Source: Dugong dugon (taxonomy: Eukaryota; Chordata; Mammalia; Sirenia; Dugongidae). From it: a stretch of DNA of 64,000 bases. Under the pieces are notes generated by a model that was not told the origin of the DNA, did not search any database, and saw only the letters and a list, made by a program, of their open reading frames with translations. Positions 55,841 to 64,000 of the stretch are shown piece after piece. Position numbers and translations under genes: made by a program. The stretch spans positions 34,366,001-34,430,000 of the forward strand of contig CM057465.1 in assembly GCA_030035585.1 (NCBI GenBank), in the 5' to 3' direction. The stretch's first letter is position 1; every line of letters starts with the position of its first letter.

Positions 55841-56264
55841 TGTGTGTTTTTCACAGTTTCTTTGTTCCCCTTAATTTTCTGTGCTGAGTCATTTTTCTTC
55901 ATGTATTTTCTTTTCATCTTTTTCACTGTTGTTGAGTTTGTGTTTGCTGAGTCTTTATATTTTTCTAGTTTTTTGTTTTGACTTGAAGGAATGTTAGTTT
56001 CCTTTGTGGTTACCTTAATATTTACCCGTATTTTTCTAAGTTTATATTATTTCTTTGTATCGCTTGACTTCCTCTCCATATGAAAAATCTATGTCTACAT
56101 TTTTTATGTCCCTCTTTTTTGTTTTCATGATGTCATCTTTTACATATTGACATTTGTTTCCCTATTTTCAGTGTTTTAGTTTTGATTTATTTTTGTGACT
56201 TCCTTATCTGGGTTGGTATCTGGTTGCTCTGTCCTGTGTTCTAGTTTTGGGTTGTTGTCTGATG
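55841..56264 (-). other. L1 ORF1-ORF2 spacer
   Basis: About 0.43 kb between the ORF1 stop (56265) and the ORF2 start region (about 55835). The text is parallel to that in the first L1 and includes a degraded version of the MERKS... lysine-rich frame. Confidence 0.6.
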
Positions 56265-57270
56265 TTACTGATTTTCTAACCAGAGGACTTCCTTTAGTAT
56301 TTCTTGTAATTTTGGTTTGGTTTTTGCAAATTCCCTAAACTTCTGTTTATCTGGAAATGCCCTAATTTCGCCATCATATTTGACAGTTTTGCTGGATATA
56401 TAATTCTTGGCTGTCAGTTTTTTTCCTTCAGGGCTTATATATGTCATCCCATTGCCTTCTTGCCTGCATAGTTTCTGCTGAGTAGTCTGAGCTTATTCTT
56501 ATTGACTCTCCTTTGTAGATGACGTTTCATTTATCCCTGGCCATTCTTAAAATTCTCTTTTTATCTTTGGTTTTGGCAAATTTTGATTATAATATGTCTT
56601 GGTGACTTTCTTTTGGGATCTACCTTATGTGGGGTTTGATGAGCGTTTTGGCTAGATATCATCTCATCTTTCACAATATTAGGGAAGTTTTCGTCCAACA
56701 AGTCTTCAACAATTCTCTCAGTATTTTCTGTTATCCCCTGTGTTCTGGTACTCCAATTACTTGTAGGTTATTCCTTTTGACAGAGTCCCACAGAATTCTT
56801 AGGTTTTCTTCATTTTTTTAAAATCTCTTTGTCTGATTTTTCCTCAAATAAGTTGGTGTCAAGTGTTTTTTCTTCAGTCTCACTAATTCTGACTTCCATG
56901 GTCTTAATTCTGCTCCTATGACTTTCTATTGAGCTGTCTAATTGGGAAATTTTATTGTTAATCTTCTGAATTTCTGATTGCTGTCTCTGTGTGGATTCTT
57001 ATAGCCTGTTAAATTTGTCATTATGCTCTTCTCTAATCTTTTTAATTTCCTGTATTGTGTGTTCTGCGTTTTGATTAATTTCCTTCCTAATTTCTTGAAG
57101 AGTTCTGTATATTAATCTTTCGTATTCTGCCTCCAGTAATTCCAAGAAATTTTCCTTCTCTGGAAAATTTCTAGATTCTTTATTTTGGGAGCTGGCTGAA
57201 ACCATCATGGATTGCCTCTTTATATGATTTGATATTGATGGTTGTGTCCAAGCCATCAATAGGTTATTAA
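56265..57270 (-). pseudogene. L1 ORF1, degraded
   Basis: The N-terminal part (56999-57259) reads SISNHIKRQSMMVSASSQNK, RNFPEKENFLELLEAEYERL, then the coiled-coil NAEHTIQEIKKIREEHNDKF. The C-terminal domain (56265-56447) reads TYISPEGKKLTAKNYISSKT and FPDKQKFREFAKTKPKLQEI. The middle is broken. Confidence 0.88.
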
Positions 57271-57279
57271 ATTTATTTA

Positions 57280-58622
57280 TTTTATGTTTGTTTCCTGTGT
57301 CCTGTTTTCTTATTTTGTTTTGGTATGCCCATATAGGATGCTCGTGTGAGCTAGTTTGATTATTGGCACCTTTGAAGCTCTAATGTCCTGTCACCAGGTG
57401 GTTAGATCTGTTAACTAGGTATGTGAGCTTAAGAATCTACTCACTCCTCCTATATGGATTCAGCTCGGGTGCCCAGGTAGAGAGCCACCAAGTGTGTAGT
57501 GTAGGCCCTCACTTACAGTCCTAGACAGGCATGGGTGATAGGTGTAGGCACAGGCATCTGGCTGCCGCAGGTGGACACACTCTGAGCAAGGTTGAAGGCT
57601 GATGGCCGCCCCTGAGTGTCCAGAAGAAAGGTATGTCACTGTTCCCTGGAGTGCATAGGTGAGTGGGTTTTGCAGCCGGACTATGAGCACCCAGTGCTTT
57701 TGGCTGTAAGGACTGGGTGGCACCTCTTATTTATGGGCCCTTATTGTAGGTGGCTAGGTGGCATGGGTGGAGCCACCAGTCCTCAGGCCCCTGATGTGGA
57801 TAGGTGAAGACCATGCTTAATGGTCATAGCATTGTCAAATGTCGAGAACCTGCCACTTCACAGCTGAAACAGTTAAAGTTAGAGTTCCGGTATATACCCT
57901 GTTGTACTGCGGTAATGAGGGCTTACGCTGTTGAAATGGGCCCACACTAGGCTATGCAGGGGAAAAGGCACTCCAAGTCCGTGGATCCCTTATGCCTGTG
58001 CCTAGGCAAAGGAGCTGTGCCTACCCTGGGTTCCTGGCTTAGGGGAGCCGGCAGTTTATTTTTTCCCATTTGTTAATTTGTTCACTTTCCAAGGCAGGGA
58101 GAATGGCTCCGGGTGTGTGATGGATCCTACTTCCAGCCCAGGGGATTGGCAATTGCTGAAGCCGATCCGAGACCCAGTGCAGAGCAAGGAGCGGGGAGGT
58201 AAATGGGAGAGAGGTTTTTCCCTAAGGGGGGTATTTTTGATCCGTGCTGTAGGCCTAACCAAGTACCTATCTTTTGCTGATCCAGGGGTGCTTCTCACTG
58301 TTTCTGGGTGGCTGCGTAGACTCTCTGCTCCTCTCCCAGTGCAGAAAATGTGCCTCCTGAGCACCGTTGCTTGTCTGCGTCACCACTCACCCTGAACTCA
58401 TCAGGCCTGGAGGGTTCATGCTCTTGCCGGGTCAGGTCTGGCAACTCCTTGCTGCTTCCAAGCCGTCTCTCCCTCCCCTTGCCACTCAGTCCAATTCCTC
58501 AACTCTGCCTTTGATGTTTAGGGTTCCCAGATTTCCATATATAATGGATTCACTTGTTTTATTGGGTCTTTGTTGTAAGAGAGTTCACCGGAAGTGTCCG
58601 AATACTCCGCCATCTTGGCCCC
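57280..58622 (-). other. L1 5' UTR / promoter region
   Basis: About 1.34 kb collinear with 19242-20523. The 5' terminal GGCCAAGATGGCGGAGTATT carries the AAGATGGC box, a YY1-type site typical of L1 starts (GCCATCTT at 58611-58618). Confidence 0.78.
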
Positions 58623-59067
58623 ACCTCCTGAGGGTCTTTCTTGATTCAGTGGTATTCCTTCTCCCTGTTTCTTTATTTCTTAGAATGATATTTTATGATG
58701 CATTCTTTTACTTTATATGTGCTTCTTTTTTTCCTTTATTCTTTTGTCTGGAACTGAAATAAAATAAAAATAGTTAGGGCTAGTGCAATGCTGTCAGGCC
58801 TATAATGAAATCTAGCTTCATTTATGTGTGCTTAGAGGGTTCAGAGTAGTTTGAGCTGCTAACTGTGGTATTAAATATTGCTTGACACTCCCCTCCCTTA
58901 AATCCTTTGAAAAGAGCTGATTTTTTATGTTCATGCAGAAGAGTCCTTAGAAGATTGTGAAGGATGTGTTTTGCTCGAACACAGGATTTTATTACTATGT
59001 AAACTGTGCAGTAGTTAAAGGAAGAAGCAGACTTAAGGTACATTAATACTAATCTATTTCCTATAGA
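58623..59067. other. Unassigned sequence
   Basis: Nothing recognised. Confidence 0.4.
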
Positions 59068-59262
59068 GAAATTCTGGTGGCATGATGGTTAAGTGCTCGA
59101 CTGCTAACCAAAAGTCGTTGATTCGAACCCACCAGTGGCAGAAAAGACTTGGTGATCTGCTTCTGTAAAGATCACAGCCTAGGAAACCCTACTGGGTAAT
59201 TCTGTTCTGTCCTATAGGGGTCGCTATGAGTCAGAATTGACTGGATGACACACAACAACAAC
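59068..59262 (+). mobile_element. AfroSINE, sense
   Basis: ATTCTGGTGGCATGATGGTT, AAGTGCTCGACTGCTAACCA, ATTCGAACCCACCAGTGGCA and the tail TTGACTGGATGACACACAAC ending AACAACAAC. Confidence 0.93.
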
Positions 59263-59758
59263 GTTTCCTGCAGGGTGGTTCCAGGTGTTCTACATCCCAG
59301 GAAATCTACAGAAAACCTCAATCATGCCTATAAATTTTGCTAATATAAATGTGCAGCCAGGGTATTATGGCATAAATGGGAACATTGTACGAGAATTAGA
59401 TCTGGATTCTGTCTCTCAGTTTGCAAATCTAGCACAAATTATTTTACTTTAAATATGAAATTTAGTATTTTTCATAGCCCAACTATAGATGATGACTATG
59501 ATGATTTTCTATGGCACTTCATGACCTATGATAACTGAACTGACTTTTCCCATGGAGGATAGCTGTCTTGGTATTGCATAATCACGGTCTTATATTTGTA
59601 CTAGGATCTTGTTGATTACTGTGTAGAAAGGGGCTGGGATACCTCACACTTAGCAGGAGGACTATCTGTATTAGGAGAGCAAGTGAGGCCTAACCATCAG
59701 GAATGTTAAGGTCCAAGAAACTAAGAGAGACCTCTAGAGATAAGCTACTCAAATTAGC
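59263..59758. other. Unassigned sequence
   Basis: No gene or repeat recognised. Confidence 0.4.
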
Positions 59759-59903
59759 AAAACCAGCAGCCTAAGCATCACCTAGGAGCTTGGTAGTAAT
59801 GCATAATCATAGGCTCTTCCCTGGACCTGCTGATTCAGAATCTGCACTTTGACGAGCTTCTGAGGTTATTGGTATGCACATTAAAGATTGAAGTGCTCTG
59901 GTC
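59759..59903 (+). mobile_element. hAT-Charlie non-autonomous element (MER5A-like)
   Basis: AGCATCACCTAGGAGCTTGG, GGACCTGCTGATTCAGAATC, TGCACTTTGACGAGCTTCTG and GTATGCACATTAAAGATTGA follow MER5A closely. Confidence 0.85.
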
Positions 59904-61527
59904 TGCAGAGTCTACCAAATGGAATGAGGTCAGACATGTTATTGAAATTGGGATATACAAAGAGAAGGATCTTGACCCTGCGAACCTCAGGTAAATCAAG
60001 GGAGTCAGGACCAAAGAAGGGTGTATGAGTTTTTGTTTGTTAGTTTTAGTGATGGAAGGGTGGGATAAGGGGAAGGATGATTGGGATCTCGAGTGATTGC
60101 TATAGTTAGAACCATCATTGTTGCTTGGAATTTGCTTGTAGGGAGTATGCTTGGGATGGCCTGACTTAAGGGTAGGGGTGGAACAGACATTGGCAGACTG
60201 TGGAACCTGGTAGTTATTAAATGTCAGAATAGATTAGAGGCTAGAAGTCTGGTGAGGTTGGAAGACTCAGGAGCTGAGTCAAGTCTGGGGAAATGGATGT
60301 TGTTGGTTGAAGGTGATTCAGTTTCTTAGGGGTGGAAAATCAAATTTTTTTCCCAAGAGAGAACAGCATTTTACTGATGGGATGCTTGCTGAGTCTGGCT
60401 TAGCTGTGTCCATTTTCCAGGGCAGATGAGGATCTCCTGTGTGCTAGTGTTCTCTAGAGTTGCCAGTAACCCTGGACTGTGTGAGCAAGCCTAAAGATGG
60501 AGATGCTGGTAAAACAGAATGAGATTTTGTTGAGTTGAGATATGAGAAGCAGTTAAATACAAATTCTGCTAGAAGTAAGCAGGAAGCCACCCATCTCCCA
60601 GTTGGAGAAATGCTAGTAATTTTTTTTTTTTTTTTTTTTTTGTTAATCTTTTAGTTTTCTTTAAAAAAACCTGCATGCATGGTTAAAAAAATGAAAAAAA
60701 AAAAAAAACTCTTGTGAAGAGTTAAAAGAATACATGATAAAAAAGTAAAATAGTCTACAGTATAGTGTAAAAACATTTAGTAGATTATATCCCTTTATAT
60801 ACACTTCCTTCTAATTTCACTGTTTTTTTTTCTTCCTCATGAATAGGCATACTTATGGCTTGGTATGTAACCTTCCAAACCTTAGGAAGAAAAAATAATC
60901 TTACTCATGACAGCATATGAACTTTCAGAAGAGAAAAAGCATATTTTAGTAGCAACAAATATTCTCAATAAAATTGTGCATGGCTTTGTAAGACTATAAT
61001 AAGGACCAAAAGACAAGCTCTTTCTTTGAACTACTAGAAATGTAAGCAGGAAATGATGAGATGGGTCAGAGTATATTTTTGATCTGTGCCAATTATGTCA
61101 GTGAGATCAGAGGTATATATAAAATATATTTTTAGTGGTTGCACAGCACTTAAGCTGTGGCAGTACTCATCCTACACTCTTGTGGTTTAGCTTGGCAGAT
61201 CAGAGATGGGATATAAGCCACAAAGTGCTACGGGTCTTAGGACATAATGAAGTCATGCATTACGGTAAAGGGTGGGGAGAGGGAAAGTTAACATTTTCCG
61301 GTAGTCAAGCTCTTTGCACATAGACGCTTCATGTATATTTTAATATTTCTATATCTATATACTATTAAAACTCTATAAGGGTTGACTTAACTTCTCCAAC
61401 TATAAACTTAATAGGACTAAGTGATTTGCCCTTATTCATAGAACTAGTCAGTGCTATTTGGAGCTCTCCGAAGCAATAATTTCTGCCTCCTCTTGGTATA
61501 CAGAGGGTTTTCATGATAAATTCTTAC
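59904..61527. other. Unassigned, with T- and A-runs
   Basis: About 1.6 kb with no gene recognised. A run of about 22 T lies at 60620-60641 and an A-run at 60696-60709. Confidence 0.45.
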
Positions 61528-61694
61528 ATTCATTGGTATTTTTTTTAGTAATTTATTATTTTTGTTGTTGAAAATGTACACAGTAAAACATCTATCAGTT
61601 CAACAGTTTCTACATGTACAATTTAGTGACACTGATTACATTTTTCAAGTTATGCAGCCATTCTCACCATTCTAAACCATTCATTGGTATTTTA
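61528..61694 (-). mobile_element. Short 5'-truncated L1 tail with target duplication
   Basis: The direct repeat TTCATTGGTATTTT occurs on both sides (about 61529-61543 and 61680-61694). Between them is a reversed L1 3' tail of about 135 bp, beginning with a T-run (reversed poly-A). Confidence 0.78.
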
Positions 61695-62022
61695 TTGGAT
61701 GACAATGGTAGAACCTCTTGACCTTTTAGTGAGGAACTACAGAGGTCTCTTGGTGAGTGTGGGTTGAACAGTAAATGTGGCAGAGTAAGAAGACAGAGTG
61801 GGTGGACTCCAGCAAGACATGGGGGAATGGCACTTATGCCATTCCTGGGTACGCAGATGATGATCTGACCTCCTTGGTCCTTACTACTTGTGATGCCTCC
61901 AGATACAGGGAATAAAACATGGCAGCAGGAGCTCCTGGACTTTCAGCAACTAGGATGGCTAGGAGATTTGGTCAAAGACATTATTTCAAATTGGAGATTA
62001 CCACCAGCGTGTCACCATCCTG
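61695..62022. other. Unassigned sequence
   Basis: Nothing recognised. Confidence 0.4.
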
Positions 62023-62228
62023 GAGTCCCTGGGTGCTGCAAATAGTTTACATGCTCGGCTGCTAACCAAAAAACTGGAAGTTTGAGTCCACCCAGAGACA
62101 CCTCAGAAGAATGGCCTGGCAATGTGCTTCTGAGAAAATCAGCCTTTGAAAACCATATGGAGCACATTTGTGCTCTGACACATATGGGGTTGCCATGAAT
62201 CAGAATCTATTTGATAGCAGTGGGTAGC
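62023..62228 (+). mobile_element. AfroSINE, sense
   Basis: GGAGTCCCTGGGTGCTGCAA, TGCTCGGCTGCTAACCAAAA, GTTTGAGTCCACCCAGAGAC and a diverged tail AATCTATTTGATAGCAGTGG. Confidence 0.93.
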
Positions 62229-63446
62229 CATCCCTGCTGAAAGGGTGCTTTGTTTAAATGATTAATACAATTTTAAGTGTTAGAATGAGAATGTGTATAA
62301 TAATACAAAAACAAATGGAAATATTCATCTTTTGCTTGTTTCCATTGTATTTTCCACTCAGAATCATAATTATGTCTTTGTTTTGGTATCCACCTATATT
62401 AAGAAGGGTCTTAATTTGAATCCCTTGTAGAAGAATGACCATTTTAAACTATTTTTTTTAATTGTAAATATATTAGTCTTTTTCAAGAGCCAGTTTGGTT
62501 GCTATGGAAAATGCCCATTTATTTGAGGTATTTTCCCCTTGTATGTTTCTTGTTATTTTAGCTTCGTTTGACCTCAGTAATCTGTGCTCTGTGCATTTTT
62601 GGATTATCCTTCTGATTTGGGAGATGTACTTTCAAATTTAAATCAACTGTCACTGTGTACATTTATCATGGGTGCAGGAAGGAGAGCTGGAAATTATCCT
62701 GTCAGTAATCATGAGCATTTTCTATTGTGTCTTTCTTTTTAAAAGCCGCTAAAGCATTTCCTGAATTATCTCCACTGAGATTGATTTTGTTTCAGAATGG
62801 TCATATATAATTGAAAAGTAATCCAATTATTATTTAAAGATGGGTTTTTATGATTCACCTGGAGATGTTTTTCTTATAGAAAAAAAGTCAACATTATCAT
62901 TTGCTGTTCAAGTCAGTATCTTAAGATGATACGGAACATTGAATAATGTTAAATATATATATTGTATGTTAAAAATTCATAGATAATCATTTTATATTAA
63001 TACTGCTGATGTTTTAATTGTCAATGTTCATGTAAACCTACTGTTCTTGAACAAGTTAGTTAAATGCATATTTGTTTTTATAGGGGCAGAAGGGGATTTT
63101 TCGTGAGAAAAAGGCAAACTTTTTTCTCTTATAAGTGAATTCATGGAATACATTTGAAAATGAATTTTCTATGGCAAGACTTTATCCCACACATTGTTGA
63201 AACCTTTATTAGTCAGGACTTACCAAATTTCCATTTAGCACATTTCCCTCCTCCGTTTAAACCCCAGGACATGAAGAGGATTTAAATAGCCTAGGGAGTA
63301 TACATATAGCTGTTCATGAAATCAAAATACTTTCTTTAACATTTTTTAATTTTTTGACTCTGTAATAAAAATTATGTGGTAAAGGATGATAATTATTAGT
63401 AAGACAATGTGGAGTAATGGAAATATAAGGCATCCGTGCCCAGTAA
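62229..63446. other. Unassigned AT-rich sequence
   Basis: About 1.2 kb free of recognisable repeats. No open frame of note. Confidence 0.45.
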
Positions 63447-63506
63447 ACCAAAAAAAAAAAAGAACCAAACCCATTGCCATCGAGTCGATTCCGACTCATA
63501 GTAACA
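63447..63506 (-). mobile_element. AfroSINE tail fragment, antisense
   Basis: An A-run, then CCAAACCCATTGCCATCGAG and TCGATTCCGACTCATAGTAA. It is very similar to the young AfroSINE tails and is truncated after 60 bp. Confidence 0.88.
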
Positions 63507-63724
63507 ATTTTAATGTGAGATTTTTTTTTTTTAGGAGGAATAGGACTGAAGGTCTCAGTTTTTTAAAATTGTCTTGTCAGTATCTTTTAGTTGAATTATA
63601 TTTTGCCTAAAAGTCCTAAGTACAATAATCAATTAGCAAGCCAAGCTGGAGAAAGCTTCACCCTGCATAAATACAAAGAGCTTGTATGTGTGCTGGTTTA
63701 TAAGTGGTTCTCAGGAGCTTATGT
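63507..63724. other. Unassigned sequence
   Basis: Nothing recognised. Confidence 0.4.
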
Positions 63725-63806
63725 GGGGTGTGTGTGTATGTGTGTGTGCATATATGTTTGTGTGTGCATGACTTTGTGTATGTGTGTGTGTGTGGTGTGT
63801 GTGTAT
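63725..63806 (+). repeat. Imperfect (TG)n-rich tract
   Basis: TGTG/TATG units interrupted by CA and TT. The cysteine/valine-rich frame across it is a repeat artefact. Confidence 0.95.
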
Positions 63807-64000
63807 AAGGTGTTGCTCCTGAAGATGCTTTTGTTTTCATGTGTTCCCCCCTTTCCTTTGTCTGTTTGCAGTCAGTTATAGTCTCCTCTGTACCAGTGCC
63901 CTAAGTGACAGTCACTGGCAGTAATGAGGCTGCACATTCTGCTATAATTGAACCCTTTCAGGGCTGCCTATTAAGGCTGTGGTGTGTATGCCAGCTCATT
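63807..64000. other. Unassigned sequence to the window end
   Basis: Nothing recognised. Confidence 0.4.

Larger units (their letters stand above)
52530..58622 (-). mobile_element. Second long L1 LINE, antisense, with two internal deletions
   Basis: Same family as 12431-20523. On the minus strand: 5' end at GGGGCCAAGATGGCGGAGTA (58622), 5' UTR to about 57280, ORF1, spacer, ORF2 and 3' UTR to about 52530. Compared with the first copy it lacks about 0.92 kb (joint near 53970, equivalent to 13850-14768) and about 0.59 kb (joint near 54372, equivalent to 15175-15762). Most of the RT palm upstream of FADD is therefore gone, although FADD itself remains. There is no LTR at the place where the first copy carries one. 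Dead. Confidence 0.94.

Noticed and set aside
63591-63881. Cysteine-rich small protein
   Set aside because: Translation of the TG-rich tract.
1-64000. CRISPR array, operon or prokaryotic system
   Set aside because: Repeats are dispersed SINEs and LINEs of mammalian type. There are no regular spacer arrays or bacterial genes.

Overview
This 64 kb window is mammalian nuclear DNA, and its repeats point to an afrotherian of the elephant type. Dozens of segments match the tRNA-headed AfroSINE family. There are also many RTE (BovB-like, RTE1_LA type) LINE copies and two long L1 copies, on top of older placental repeats (MIR, L2, hAT-Charlie, Tc/mariner-like). I find no intact host protein-coding exon. 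Nearly all open frames are pieces of LINE ORF1/ORF2, SINE read-through or chance. The window therefore reads as intergenic or deep intronic sequence.

The most interesting locus is 2983-5247. An imperfect 16-bp direct repeat (14/16 identical, starting AAAAGTCCAGC) brackets, in order: a U6 snRNA copy; a 5'-inverted (twin-primed) RTE fragment; about 490 bp of leader-like sequence; an intronless IL1F10 (IL-38) coding region with one frameshift; a MaLR-type LTR that supplies the AATAAA; and a poly(A) tail that runs into the second repeat. This is the layout expected of one LINE-made retrocopy in which reverse transcription jumped from an IL1F10 mRNA to U6 RNA. The U6/RTE joint lies in a T-run shared by the U6 tail and the RTE.

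From 9715 to 20991 there is a three-level nest. A near full-length antisense RTE with a 9-bp target duplication (ACACATACA) was split by a near full-length antisense L1 (11-bp duplication, one mismatch). That L1 was in turn hit by a solo ERVL/MaLR-type LTR (5-bp duplication, one mismatch). From 21.0 to 33.1 kb the sequence is AT-rich and mostly single-copy, with scattered SINEs and a composite tRNA-Gly-headed, RTE-derived SINE (32078-32420) that split a MIR. A second near full-length RTE, in sense orientation, lies at 33238-36413.

From 36.4 to 52.5 kb there are SINEs, CA repeats, a Tc/mariner-like element with TA duplications (40983-41787), RTE fragments in both orientations, a MER20-like hAT element and a strong CTCF-type motif at 44326-44344. 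A second antisense L1 of the same family (about 52530-58622) has two internal deletions. The rest, to 64 kb, is AT-rich single-copy DNA with a MER5A-like element, two AfroSINEs, an L1-tail fragment and a TG-rich tract.

Family names come from memory of consensus sequences, not from a search. LINE and SINE boundaries are good to about 5-20 bp unless a target duplication fixes them.
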